Shown here: positions 7,072 through 15,555 of the stretch, piece after piece | Layout: each line of letters begins with the position of its first letter | How positions within the stretch are numbered: position 1 is the first letter of the stretch | Assembly (NCBI GenBank): GCA_023544495.1 | Contig: JAMJFV010000015.1 | Span: forward strand, 1-21,070 | Source of the DNA: ANME-2 cluster archaeon | GTDB lineage: Archaea; Halobacteriota; Methanosarcinia; Methanosarcinales; Methanocomedenaceae | DNA: 21,070 nt | Reading direction: 5' to 3' | The notes under the pieces: generated by a model | Databases searched by the model: none | Seen by the model: the letters and a program-made list of their open reading frames with translations, nothing else | What the model was told of the DNA's origin: nothing | Position numbers and translations under genes: made by a program

Positions 7072-8208
7072 TTGAATTCAACAAATTTCGCTGGAGGAAC
7101 AAATAAAAGCAGTCTTGGTATAATAAGCAAATACCTGACCCTCTGGATCTTTCTTGCCATGGTGGGTGGGATAATCCTTGGAGCTGTTTATCCACAGGTA
7201 GCCACAATACTTGATGCCGTTCGCATTGAACAGGTCTCGCTGCCAATTGCAATAGGTCTGATATGGATGATGTATCCGCCCCTTGCAGGAGTGAAATACG
7301 AAGAACTCTCCAAAATGAAACAGCAGGGAAAAGCCCTTAGCGTATCCATTGTCCAGAACTGGATAGTAGGTCCCGTGCTCATGTTCGCTCTCGCATGGGT
7401 ATTTCTTCCCGACCTCCCCGAGTACAGGATAGGTTTGATCATAATCGGTCTTGCACGATGCATCGCCATGGTTCTTGTCTGGAACCAGCTTGCGGGGGGA
7501 GATAATGAACTGTGCGCGGTCCTTGTCGCCGTGAACTCTATCTTTCAGGTAGCGCTGTATTCGGTTCTCGCTTATGTATTCATAACAGTATTATCAGCAT
7601 GGATAGGCGGTGCAGAAGCAGGCGCTGTTGTGGACATATCCATCTGGCAGGTCGCCAAAGCAGTGTTCATTTATCTGGGAATCCCCTTTGTCGCAGGCAT
7701 AATAACACGATCTGTTCTTGTGAAACAAAGAGGAAAGGACTGGTATGACAATGTGTTTATGCGAAAACTCGGTCCCACTGCTCTGATCGGACTGCTCTTT
7801 ACCATTGTTATTATGTTCTCGTTAAAGGGAGAGTACATAGTAAAATTACCTCTGGACGTGTTCAGGATCGCAGTCCCACTGCTGGCGTATTTTATTATAA
7901 TGTTCGGCATTTCATTTTTCATGTCCCACAGGCTTGGTTTTTCGTATGACGATGCCACAACCCTTGCCTTCACAGCAGCAAGCAACAATTTTGAACTTGC
8001 AATTGCAGTGGCTGTTGCAGTGTTTGGGATTGGCTCGAGGGTGGCCTTTGCATCTGTCGTAGGACCTCTTATAGAAGTACCTGTTATGCTTGGACTTGTG
8101 CACATTGCACGAAGAGCAAGCGTCATGTGGTTTGATCAAAGCGGTCTTCCGATAAACAGAAAAATTACCGCCGCTGCAATCAGGAAGACTGGCAATAAGG
8201 AGGAATAG
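7072..8208 (+). CDS. acr3: ACR3-family arsenite efflux carrier
   Basis: 378 residues, about ten transmembrane helices, of the ACR3 type of the bile/arsenite/riboflavin transporter superfamily, exporting As(III) across the cytoplasmic membrane. It carries IGLIWMMYPPLAGVKYEEL in the second helix region. Next is the key GLARCIAMVLVWNQLAGG segment with the conserved Cys at 130. NNFELAIAVAVAVFG, with the conserved Glu at 308, lies late in the protein. The length is typical of the family. It starts at TTG with a strong Shine-Dalgarno. Two stop-linked features tie it to its neighbours: arsR lies upstream, and the universal stress protein begins 3 bases after its stop with a GGAGG just inside the acr3 end. 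It is likely induced by arsenite through ArsR. Confidence 0.95.
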   Translation: MNSTNFAGGTNKSSLGIISKYLTLWIFLAMVGGIILGAVYPQVATILDAVRIEQVSLPIAIGLIWMMYPPLAGVKYEELSKMKQQGKALSVSIVQNWIVGPVLMFALAWVFLPDLPEYRIGLIIIGLARCIAMVLVWNQLAGGDNELCAVLVAVNSIFQVALYSVLAYVFITVLSAWIGGAEAGAVVDISIWQVAKAVFIYLGIPFVAGIITRSVLVKQRGKDWYDNVFMRKLGPTALIGLLFTIVIMFSLKGEYIVKLPLDVFRIAVPLLAYFIIMFGISFFMSHRLGFSYDDATTLAFTAASNNFELAIAVAVAVFGIGSRVAFASVVGPLIEVPVMLGLVHIARRASVMWFDQSGLPINRKITAAAIRKTGNKEE

Positions 8209-8211
8209 CAT

Positions 8212-9135
8212 ATGTTTGAAAGAGTTTTATATGCAACTGATTTCTCTGAATACGCGCAGAAAATAATGGAGTGTCTGGGTGAGATTCCGGGAATAAAAGA
8301 GATAATTGTCCTGCATGTAATCGATACGAAGAGAATTGCCTACGGGGAAGAGAGTGAAAGTGCACTTATAAAAAAAGCAGAACTAGCTCTTCAGGAGCAA
8401 AAAAAGCGTCTCGAATCAACTGAAAAGACAGTAGAAACAAAAATAAAAGTAGGGATCCCCTCAAGAGAAATACTCCATGCGGCTGATGAAGAAATTCCTT
8501 CTCTTGTTGTAATGGGTGCACGGGGAATGAGCCTGATAAAAGATATTCTGCTCGGCAGCGTTTCCTCGGATGTCCTGCGCTACGGTAAAACAAATCTATT
8601 AATAATGCGCCACAAAGTTGCCGGGAAGCTGGAAAGAGAAGCTTTTGAAAAGTATGAATGTATGTATCCGGGGACACCTCCGGTCGATTTGATATCCAGG
8701 GAATGCAAGGGAGCTGTTTTTGAAAAGTACTGCGATCGGATATTCTCGAAAGTGCTTTACCCCACCGATTTTTCAAAAAGTCCTGAACAAATACTTTCCC
8801 TACTATGGCAGATACCGAATGCAGGCAAGATAATCCTTGTGCATGCAATTGACAAAGGTGAGACCATAGAAGAACTGGATACATTCGTTAAGGAAGCAGG
8901 AGAAAAACTAAAGGATATACAGGAGCGTTTGATAGGAGCCGGTTTTAGTGTCGAGCATCATATCCATATAGGTAATCCTTCCTATGAGATAAATAGGGTG
9001 GCTGAGGAGGAGGATGTCTCTCTGATTGCGATAGGCACGCGAGGAAAGGGACTGATAGAAGAGATTCGGCTGGGAAGCACTGCCGAGAATGTGGTAAGAA
9101 ATGCAAAAAGACCTGTTCTGATTTTGAGAGTATGA
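8212..9135 (+). CDS. Universal stress protein with two UspA domains
   Basis: 307 residues made of two UspA domains, about 1-135 and 178-307, joined by a linker with Cys 150, 165 and 174. Both domains open with the Usp strand (RVLYATDFSEYA and KVLYPTDFSKSP). Both keep the ATP-binding G-x2-G-x9-G-(S/T) motif: GARGMSLIKDILLGS in the first and GTRGKGLIEEIRLGS in the second. Nucleotide binding at both sites is therefore likely. The protein is cytoplasmic and has no catalytic domain. The AAGGAGGAAT at the end of acr3 is its Shine-Dalgarno and the gap is 3 bases, so it is cotranscribed with the arsenite exporter. It may modulate or sense stress linked to arsenite export. Confidence 0.93.
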   Translation: MFERVLYATDFSEYAQKIMECLGEIPGIKEIIVLHVIDTKRIAYGEESESALIKKAELALQEQKKRLESTEKTVETKIKVGIPSREILHAADEEIPSLVVMGARGMSLIKDILLGSVSSDVLRYGKTNLLIMRHKVAGKLEREAFEKYECMYPGTPPVDLISRECKGAVFEKYCDRIFSKVLYPTDFSKSPEQILSLLWQIPNAGKIILVHAIDKGETIEELDTFVKEAGEKLKDIQERLIGAGFSVEHHIHIGNPSYEINRVAEEEDVSLIAIGTRGKGLIEEIRLGSTAENVVRNAKRPVLILRV

Positions 9136-9185
9136 TGTTGCACTGAAGATATTATATTTATACAAAGAAAGTATATGATCTCCGT

Positions 9186-9209
9186 AAAAAAGTACTCATG
9201 GGTAAAAAA
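9186..9209 (-). terminator. Paired T6 tracts after the methyltransferase gene
   Basis: On the minus strand two runs of six T lie 5-30 bases past the methyltransferase stop (plus-strand A runs 9186-9191 and 9204-9209, inside a direct repeat GTAAAAAAG). Tandem U tracts are typical archaeal intrinsic termination signals. Confidence 0.45.
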
Positions 9210-9213
9210 GAAT

Positions 9214-10236
9214 TTAATATCGTTCGAACAAATAAATGTTACCTGAAATTTCAAATAGATGCGCAGTCAAATTCCCTGTCAGACCTTCCTCGATCCGGTT
9301 CCTTACATCCCAATATCTTTCCGGGTCCACATGAAAACGTATCACTGCCTTACCCACACCATTCTTCTTGAGAGAACGGTTTATTAATTTACAGTCAATA
9401 TTGACCCTGTCAAGCAGACGATACCTATTCTTAAAAAGTGGTGAATCGCTGTTCGATTCCGAGGTTAACAGGTTCCGCCTGGCATCGATCTTCACAAGGC
9501 CCATAGGTATGTTCAATCCGGCTGCAAGCTCACCCAGCAGCTCCGCCTTCATCACAGCAGGGTCAGGCTCAAAAGCATAGGGAAGAGGTTCGTCAGCCTC
9601 AGGTATTCCGGCCGGTGCTGCTTCACCCGACTTCAACCGGTAATACATATCCCCTTTCAGTACCACAGCCGACCTCTCACATCTTTTCAGCGGCCCGAAG
9701 TACAGCGTCAGTCGGTTCAACTGCCCGTCCAGGCTCAGGTACTCGCGCTCGCAGTCAAAATCGATCCGCTCGGGCGGCATCTGCGGAGGTGCCTCGAAGG
9801 CAAAACTGTCAGTGACATCCCGGTATGCCTCCAAAACCATGGGTATCCCCGGCCGCAGGCTATCGGTCTGCCGTACATCTTCAGTGGCAGGCCGGGCCGG
9901 GTCGCTGAAAATAATGTCGGCATCAACAACTTGCTCCACCACCTGCGGCGACAGGGCATCACCTTCAATAAAGGTGATGTTATCGACCCCGTATACTCTG
10001 GCATTGCGGCGGGCACACTCAAGCCTTTCACCGTCTATGTCCACTCCATAGACCCTGCCGCATTCCTCTGCAAAGCAAATGGTCTGCCCCCCTATACCAC
10101 AGCTGATGTCTGCCAGGACACCGCACCTGAGCCTCCCGGCCCGGTAGCTTGCAACTATTTCGGGGGTGGCAAACCGCAGACCTTCACCGCAGGTATATAC
10201 GGGCTTGCTGAACTTGGGGCTTCTTATCCGTTCCAT
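9214..10236 (-). CDS. Class I SAM-dependent methyltransferase, probable THUMP-like C-terminal domain
   Basis: 340 residues. The N-terminal Rossmann domain shows motif I VLADISCGIGGQT (about 40-52), the acidic residues of motif II (YGVDID), motif III region EGDAL, and a motif IV variant SDPARP (about 111-116). SDPARP replaces the NPPY/DPPR of nucleic-acid methyltransferases and is typical of proteins whose C-terminal half is the THUMP-like domain. The C-terminal region contains GLNIPMGLVKIDARRNLLTSES and KNGVGKAVIRFHVDPERYW. The substrate is unknown; RNA is plausible for this group. The start has a clear Shine-Dalgarno (AAGGAGATAG, 10241-10250). Visible GC content is higher than in genes on either side. 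It shares strand with the glycogen genes but is separated from them by 463 bases. Confidence 0.8.
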   Translation of the reverse strand: MERIRSPKFSKPVYTCGEGLRFATPEIVASYRAGRLRCGVLADISCGIGGQTICFAEECGRVYGVDIDGERLECARRNARVYGVDNITFIEGDALSPQVVEQVVDADIIFSDPARPATEDVRQTDSLRPGIPMVLEAYRDVTDSFAFEAPPQMPPERIDFDCEREYLSLDGQLNRLTLYFGPLKRCERSAVVLKGDMYYRLKSGEAAPAGIPEADEPLPYAFEPDPAVMKAELLGELAAGLNIPMGLVKIDARRNLLTSESNSDSPLFKNRYRLLDRVNIDCKLINRSLKKNGVGKAVIRFHVDPERYWDVRNRIEEGLTGNLTAHLFEISGNIYLFERY

Positions 10237-10285
10237 TGTTCTATCTCCTTTCCCATCATTGAATCCCTTGACGTTCTGTATCTCT

Positions 10286-10390
10286 TCAGGGAATTAGTGT
10301 AAGGACATCAACCTTCCTTTTCAGCATTTCTTCGAGTTCTAATTTTAAGCCTACAAGGTCAGGAGGACTTTTTTTCCCTTTTGGTGTCAC
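10286..10390 (-). pseudogene. Remnant of an MNT-type minimal nucleotidyltransferase
   Basis: A minus-strand frame of 34 codons ending in TGA (10286-10288) contains PPDLVGLKLELEEMLKRKVD followed by VLT. This is the well-known C-terminal half of MNT-domain proteins (MntA of the HEPN/MNT toxin-antitoxin type), where a Phe/Asp-Leu-x-Gly-Leu-x-x-x-Leu-Glu-Glu-x-Leu-x-x-Lys-Val-Asp pattern precedes the end. The upstream GSxxxDxD catalytic motif and a HEPN partner are absent and a stop lies just upstream in frame, so only a fragment survives. It sits in the leader of the methyltransferase gene. Confidence 0.6.
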
Positions 10391-10699
10391 TCATAGCGAC
10401 TTAATTATCTGATATGTTTAATTATTTGTCGGGTTTTCAAATAATGTTGTGCAATTTTGATAGTACAAGGCTATACTAATATGACGGTAAATCAGTCACT
10501 TTCTGGTATAAGAATCATGAGGATAAGAGACTTTTTGTCACAATGAAAGCAGGCGGGCCACCGAGAGTATCTTTCGCATACCATTACGTATGGTATAACA
10601 CATCATAATCTTTTTTAAGTATATGGGGTACACGTTCTTCAAGGAGGAATCACTGTTGAAACCGGGAGAAATGTCCACATCAACGCACATCAACGCACA
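10391..10699. other. Long intergenic region between the methyltransferase and glycogen debranching genes
   Basis: No intact gene is visible. It contains a 7-base perfect inverted repeat (ATACCAT / ATGGTAT, 5-base loop) at 10578-10596 and a T6 tract on the plus strand at 10611-10616. The plus-strand frames here, including 10623-10916, oppose the debranching gene and have no coding support. A promoter for the methyltransferase should lie near 10255-10290, within the MNT remnant. Confidence 0.4.
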
Positions 10700-10705
10700 T
10701 CAGCG
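10676..10705. repeat. Three tandem 10-base repeats at the end of the debranching gene
   Basis: CACATCAACG is repeated at 10676, 10686 and, with one change (CACATCAGCG), at 10696. The third copy spans the TGA stop of the debranching enzyme gene (10700-10702). The copies outside the gene look like a slippage expansion. Confidence 0.6.
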
Positions 10706-12664
10706 TTGTTCCAGTACATCCTCCACATACGACCGCAGCAGTTCTGCCACGCTCCATGCCTGTGATATGCACCCTCTGGGCTCATGGGGATGGTCCCCGT
10801 CGAACATCTCGGAGATGGTCCCGATACCGGCATCATGCAAATGGGCAGCAAAAGGTTCGAACAATGCTTTTGCACGGGTCCGGGCTTCGATAGAATGGCC
10901 GTTCACTTTACAATAGGCGGTCACGAAAGGTCCCATGAGCCATGGCCAGACCGTACCCTGGTGGTATGCACTGTCCCGTGAATACCTATCACCCATATAG
11001 TGTCCCTTATATGCGGGATCACTTCCGGTAAGTGTACGCAATCCCAGAGGAGTGAGCAGTTCGTCCTCCACTACCGAAACTATCTTCAGTTCCCGGTCGG
11101 GTGGCAATACTGAAAATGGTAACGACACAGCAATTATCTGGTTGGGCCTGACCGCTGCATCCTCTCTCCCTGCCTCATCGATCACATCATACAGACAACC
11201 GGTAGTCTCATTCCAGAATTTGGCATAACTCATCCTTGTGCGCCTGGCCATCCTCGAATATTCCCTCGGGTCGTCCCCAATCCCGGGTGCCAGTTCCTCC
11301 ATTATCTTCAGGGCATTATACCACAGGGCATTTATTTCACAGGCTTTCCCGGCCCTTGGTGTGAACATCCTGCCCCCTGCCATTGCATCCATCCAGGTGA
11401 GCTGTCCTTGTGAAAGTATAAGGCCGTCATTATCCATATGAATGTCGAAACTGGTGCCGGACCGGTAGCTTGCAATAATATCACACATCGTGCCCCATAG
11501 TCCGGCTACGAATTCTCCATCCCCAGTATAGGTCAGGTACTGGTAAACCGCATTGATGAACCACAGGGATGCATCCACGGTATTATAATCGGCCCCTTCA
11601 CCTGTATCATGGAACCGGTTCGGCACCAGTCCATTTCTGGTGTGATGCCCAAAGGTCATGAGTATCTGCCTTGCCTCATCGAACCGGCGTGTAACAAGGG
11701 TCAACCCCGGTAGCGATATCAGGGCATCCCTGCCCCAATCCGAGAACCAGTGATAGCCTGCGATCACTGATAAAGCATCAGTTGAACTGCGGTGTACCAC
11801 GAACGACTCAGATGCGCATATCAGTTTTTGTACGAATTCGTCTTTCAGGCCGGGCCGGTCTCTTATTTCCCTCAACCGTTCGATCTGGTCTTTGCGCAAA
11901 TCCTGAATTTCAGATACATCCTGGAGCCGGGTGGATGCTGTGATACTCAACCAGCTGTCTCCCGTCCTAACGGGCACCAGGAAAAAGCCGGGATTATAAT
12001 TGTCCTCCACATAAAGCTGCCCCCGGCATCGCTCCATATCGTACTCAAAATTGAAGTACCACCTGCCATCCTCAACGAACCGCCCCGTGGAGCATTGAAG
12101 ATATAATAGCGGCAATGTCCCGGGATATGCACTTGATTCTCTGACCACGACCCCCGGATCAAGGAGATCCCCGGTAAAGTTGAAATCACTGCTTTTCGTG
12201 GTAGAATGGATATTACGTGCATTCACCAGGGGAAATATCCGTATGTTCGTAGATCTACCGGGATTCGAAAAGCGGTAATTGATAACCGTTGTATTGTGCC
12301 CGTGAAGCATGAACACCTCTTTTGCGATCAACAGTCCTGCAACAGCAAAAGTGGTTGTGGGAAATGGTTGCATACGGAATTCCCTGATATACCCAAATCC
12401 CTCTGGATACACCGCGCCCTGATAGCGATGGGATGCAAGTTTATGGGTGGTATCTCCCAGCTCGATCTCTTCATCAAGGGATGATAGTATCACCATTCGG
12501 CTGACGGGAGGTGCCAGTGCTGCTACCAGCAGTCCGTGATAGGTCCTGGTGTTGGCGCCAATAATAGTAGATGAGGCATATCCGCCCAGGCCGTTAGTGA
12601 CTATCCACTCCCGCCTTGTTCCGACCTTGAAGTTAGAACAGGCATCAGGCCCGAATCGATACAT
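10700..12664 (-). CDS. Archaeal-type glycogen debranching enzyme (amylo-alpha-1,6-glucosidase)
   Basis: 654 residues, close to the usual length of the archaeal debranching enzyme. It should hydrolyse alpha-1,6 branches left after chain shortening. The N-terminal domain opens with EWIVTNGLGGYASSTIIGANTRTYHGLL, typical of the family's N-terminal beta domain. The (alpha/alpha)6 catalytic domain carries HWFSDWGRDALISLPGLTL (305-323), ADYNTVDASLWF (359-370), QLTWMDAMAGG, YHQGTVWPWLMGPF (567-580) and GTISEMFDGD followed by HPHEPRGCISQAWSVAELLR. No truncation is visible. It lies 21 bases downstream of the GH15 gene, with a Shine-Dalgarno-like AAGGAAGG in the gap, and is the last gene of the minus-strand glycogen operon. 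Confidence 0.93.
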   Translation of the reverse strand: MYRFGPDACSNFKVGTRREWIVTNGLGGYASSTIIGANTRTYHGLLVAALAPPVSRMVILSSLDEEIELGDTTHKLASHRYQGAVYPEGFGYIREFRMQPFPTTTFAVAGLLIAKEVFMLHGHNTTVINYRFSNPGRSTNIRIFPLVNARNIHSTTKSSDFNFTGDLLDPGVVVRESSAYPGTLPLLYLQCSTGRFVEDGRWYFNFEYDMERCRGQLYVEDNYNPGFFLVPVRTGDSWLSITASTRLQDVSEIQDLRKDQIERLREIRDRPGLKDEFVQKLICASESFVVHRSSTDALSVIAGYHWFSDWGRDALISLPGLTLVTRRFDEARQILMTFGHHTRNGLVPNRFHDTGEGADYNTVDASLWFINAVYQYLTYTGDGEFVAGLWGTMCDIIASYRSGTSFDIHMDNDGLILSQGQLTWMDAMAGGRMFTPRAGKACEINALWYNALKIMEELAPGIGDDPREYSRMARRTRMSYAKFWNETTGCLYDVIDEAGREDAAVRPNQIIAVSLPFSVLPPDRELKIVSVVEDELLTPLGLRTLTGSDPAYKGHYMGDRYSRDSAYHQGTVWPWLMGPFVTAYCKVNGHSIEARTRAKALFEPFAAHLHDAGIGTISEMFDGDHPHEPRGCISQAWSVAELLRSYVEDVLEQR

Positions 12665-12685
12665 GAATGACCATCCTTCCTTATG

Positions 12686-14632
12686 TTATCCTGCATATTC
12701 CTGTAATTTACATTCCTGCATATCCTTATCCAGCGCATTAAGCAACAGGACATTGTCAATGAACAGTGAATTGCTCCATCCCAGTGGAATTGCCCATACA
12801 GGCCTGCCCGTATGTTTATCCACCTGTTCGGGAAAAAGTCCGGGACTTGTAGTACCCTTGAGCGACCAGCGGATGTATTCCAGCGCACGCTTGATATTAC
12901 AGTTAGCATCAGCTTCGTAAGGTGCGAGATACAGTAGCGTTTTTGAAAGCCATAACGTCAGTACAAGCCAGGGATTTCCCCCTATATAGTGATCATTTTC
13001 ATAACGCATGATACCCCTGTGTTCATTTACACCAACAGATAATCTGTCTTCTATTATCCGAATAACCGACCGTATCATTTCCAGTTCCTTCCCATTTTCA
13101 GGGTCAAGCAGCCTGAATGGAATAATACAGCCGAGGATGGATGCATCCACTGTGGTGTCCACGCATTTATCGATAATACCCTTGGCGAAATAACCTTTAT
13201 CGAGCCACAATTTTTCAAGCATCTGTTGCTTGATGAATTCTGCCCGTTCCTGCCAGCGCTTGCTCAATCCCATCTCGTGTCTCTCGAGAGCGATATGGGA
13301 TGCAGCCAGCAGACCGGCATATATGGAAGCGTTGGTATAGGAAAATATTCCGTAATAGGTCTCCCACAGGTCCATGCATGTATCGTGCAGCCCGTTACCG
13401 GTCCGCGACATAAGATGTTCTGCGCCCTTCAGCATGAAAAGCCATATCTCATTAAGAAAAAGATCTTTGCGGAGGCCGTTCAGGGTCTTGTAGTATTCAT
13501 TTGCAGCATACATGGTGACTGCGGTCTCATCTATTTGTGAGGAATACCTGAAATTGCACCATGAAGGTGCTATATCCCCGTTAAGCCAGTACCTCTGGAA
13601 CCATGAACCATCAGGCATCTGCGTTTTTTTGCACCATTTGAAAAAACGTTTTGCATATTCGGGATATCCCGCAAAGGTCAAGGACAGCACTATCTTGGCA
13701 CTGTCCCTGTTCCAGCAGTACCCGTATCCTCCACACTTCTCAAAACCAGGATCGAATTCGGGTGCTGCGATAAATGAACCCTCATCCCTGTCGCTCAAAA
13801 GGTCCAGAGTAAGGAGTGCCCTTCTATACGGTGTGATAAATTCTTCTGCACGACCTGATAATCCTTCCGGTGTACGGGCACTGTTCAGCCAATCGCGCCA
13901 GTGATTCTTTGTTTTTTTCAACAGGTCACCGACCGGTTTTTCAGATATTTTGTGAAGGAATTTGTGTATCAACACCCGGCTGTCACTTAGACCGATATAG
14001 ACTGTTATCTCCCTGGATCTCCCTACACCAAGTTCAAGTTCCCAGCCGGCAGCCATGTTCAGGTTGCCAATATCTTCCATATTCTTCTGGAGTTTACCAT
14101 CCAGCATATCTGTTTTTGCATTGGTCCACCAGACGATGTCCATGGCCTTCCCTACCTGCCACTCGTCAAATGAAGGTATGCCTTTGATACCTATGTGATG
14201 GTCCTGCCAGTACTGGATGAGCATGTTGTGTTGAGGGTCATACAGGTTAGAATTCTTATGCTGCATCTCACCTGCATTGAACTTGGAGTAGTAGAAGAAC
14301 TTTCCTCTGAACGGCATTTTTGTGCTGAATAAGAACCTCCTGACCAGCACCGGTACATCAGGCAGGACAAAATCCGTTATCGCCACCTTGATCCCCGGCT
14401 GGGTAAGCCTGGTAATGACCATATTTGTGTCCCTGATATAATTCTGTTTAGATGCCCATTCTATACTGTCGAGCCAGGTTAGAGTGCCGTTCGTATATAT
14501 ACAGCCCATCGATTCTTCGGCATGCTGGGCAGTATCCCGCCTCGGGTAGAATAATCCGAATATTTCACCTTTACGACCCATTGTCACCAGCAATTTCGAG
14601 TTTCCCAGAATAACATTCGGCTGTTTTATCAC
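12686..14632 (-). CDS. GH15 glucoamylase (glucan 1,4-alpha-glucosidase)
   Basis: 648 residues, the usual two-part archaeal/bacterial layout: an N-terminal beta-sandwich (about 1-250, with FGLFYPRRDT and the aromatic-rich YSKFNAGEM region) and an (alpha/alpha)6 barrel (about 265-640). Catalytic signature regions are visible. GYGYCWNRDSAKIVLSL precedes the first half of the barrel. DLWETYYGIFSYT carries the likely general acid Glu 424 (DLWE of the family). GLFPEQVD carries the likely base Glu 602. It releases glucose from chain ends, and no signal peptide is seen, so it acts on intracellular glycogen. Start is GTG 14632, overlapping the stop of the V4R gene (GTGA) and preceded by GAGGGGA. Coupling with the sensor gene upstream suggests a shared control. 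Confidence 0.92.
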   Translation of the reverse strand: MIKQPNVILGNSKLLVTMGRKGEIFGLFYPRRDTAQHAEESMGCIYTNGTLTWLDSIEWASKQNYIRDTNMVITRLTQPGIKVAITDFVLPDVPVLVRRFLFSTKMPFRGKFFYYSKFNAGEMQHKNSNLYDPQHNMLIQYWQDHHIGIKGIPSFDEWQVGKAMDIVWWTNAKTDMLDGKLQKNMEDIGNLNMAAGWELELGVGRSREITVYIGLSDSRVLIHKFLHKISEKPVGDLLKKTKNHWRDWLNSARTPEGLSGRAEEFITPYRRALLTLDLLSDRDEGSFIAAPEFDPGFEKCGGYGYCWNRDSAKIVLSLTFAGYPEYAKRFFKWCKKTQMPDGSWFQRYWLNGDIAPSWCNFRYSSQIDETAVTMYAANEYYKTLNGLRKDLFLNEIWLFMLKGAEHLMSRTGNGLHDTCMDLWETYYGIFSYTNASIYAGLLAASHIALERHEMGLSKRWQERAEFIKQQMLEKLWLDKGYFAKGIIDKCVDTTVDASILGCIIPFRLLDPENGKELEMIRSVIRIIEDRLSVGVNEHRGIMRYENDHYIGGNPWLVLTLWLSKTLLYLAPYEADANCNIKRALEYIRWSLKGTTSPGLFPEQVDKHTGRPVWAIPLGWSNSLFIDNVLLLNALDKDMQECKLQEYAG

Positions 14633-15432
14633 GTCCCCTCCCCTCTTGCCAGGTGCTCGATATTGAAGATTGGGGCCTGATAGATAATATGTTCACAGAA
14701 GGGGCTGCCGGTACTCTTACATCCGATTTCGGAAACATACATGTTTTCTTCCAGCACCTCACTGAAAAATCCGGCAAAGTAACCGCTCATATAACTGCAT
14801 ACAGGTAATTCCGTCCTTTTAAACGTATCTGCGATATATGAATCCATGACTATTATCCTGCCTCTGAGGGACTGGAAATCAAATTCGATCTGTAACCTGC
14901 CCCACCCACATACCGACAGCAGTTCAGTCAATATCATGGTCAGGTTGCTGCGCTCCAGGCGGGCTGATTGTGTAAAATATTTTGCTGCATTTGAACCACC
15001 ACGTAATCCTGCCAGGAAAAGAAGGGTATCTGATTGAGGGATATGTTCGTTCAATATCTTCAGGATATCCACGAACGTAGTAGCTCGTAAGATTATAGCC
15101 CGCTCGCCAAGGAGTTCTTGCAGGAATTCGACAGGCTGTAGTGATACATTATGGGATATTCCCCCTTCTACATGAACGACCTCATCCAGTCCGGCCAGCC
15201 CTACTACAAGTTCATCAACATTTGTATGTTCATCCACCAGGGTGAAAACCTCATATGTGACCTCGACATCAGGTTGTATACCGGTGCGATAGCCGAAGCG
15301 GATTTCTGCCCCGTGTCCTTTCAGATATTCTATAATCGCAGACTGCACATATGCGTTTCTCATGACAACTTTGAACCATGCAAGATGTATTTCTCCTTCC
15401 CCGCAGAATAAGCATAAATCTTTAACCATCAT
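14629..15432 (-). CDS. ACT-like + V4R domain sensor protein
   Basis: About 267 residues. It begins near ATG 15432 or 15429 (VKDLCLFCGEGE), since GGGAG lies right before them; GTG 15444 with 4 extra residues is an alternative. Numbering below is from GTG 15444. Residues about 23-95 resemble an ACT-type ligand-binding domain: alternating strands and helices, and VFTLVDEHTNVDELVVGLAG ahead of VVHVEGG. From about 105 the V4R (4-vinyl reductase) fold follows, with GWGRLQIEFD at about 180-189. The C-terminal cluster has Cys 216, 242 and 250 (LPVCSYMSGYFAGFFSEVL, EIGCKSTGSPFCEH), the conserved V4R cysteines thought to bind metal. V4R domains bind small molecules. No DNA-binding or catalytic domain is visible. 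It overlaps the GH15 start by 4 bases, so a role as sensor of glycogen turnover is inference. Confidence 0.75.
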   Translation of the reverse strand: MMVKDLCLFCGEGEIHLAWFKVVMRNAYVQSAIIEYLKGHGAEIRFGYRTGIQPDVEVTYEVFTLVDEHTNVDELVVGLAGLDEVVHVEGGISHNVSLQPVEFLQELLGERAIILRATTFVDILKILNEHIPQSDTLLFLAGLRGGSNAAKYFTQSARLERSNLTMILTELLSVCGWGRLQIEFDFQSLRGRIIVMDSYIADTFKRTELPVCSYMSGYFAGFFSEVLEENMYVSEIGCKSTGSPFCEHIIYQAPIFNIEHLARGEGT

Positions 15433-15460
15433 TACTCCCATCACATATTTGGACCGACTG

Positions 15461-15470
15461 TATATTAAAA
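15461..15470 (-). promoter_or_regulatory. Probable TATA box of the V4R-GH15-GDE unit
   Basis: On the minus strand TTTTAATATA lies about 30 bases ahead of the ATG codons at 15432/15429. It sits in the 111-base gap after the GH57 gene, so the downstream three genes may have their own promoter besides read-through from the GH57 pair. Confidence 0.35.
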
Positions 15471-15555
15471 TATTGTATTCTAAACGGCCTGATGCATGCA
15501 GCTGCTTTGAGCACTGGAATAGGATACGCTGGTTTGCGCCGGTTATCGAGGTGAT

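Noticed and set aside
8366..8884. Minus-strand open frame (172 codons) inside the universal stress protein gene
   Set aside because: Shadow of a two-domain Usp gene whose motifs are conserved in the plus frame.
10578..10596. Inverted repeat ATACCAT/ATGGTAT as a terminator for the debranching operon
   Set aside because: No T tract follows on the minus strand, and the stem is only 7 bases. It could instead be a protein-binding site, but nothing supports that.
10623..10916. Plus-strand open frame (97 codons) over the debranching enzyme end
   Set aside because: Opposes the conserved C-terminal motifs of the debranching enzyme; Ser/Thr-rich and without a match.
10700..12664. A trehalase-like or GH63 identity for the debranching gene
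   Set aside because: The HWFSDWGRD, YHQGTVWPW and ISEMFDGD signatures point to the archaeal debranching family rather than to GH37 or GH63.
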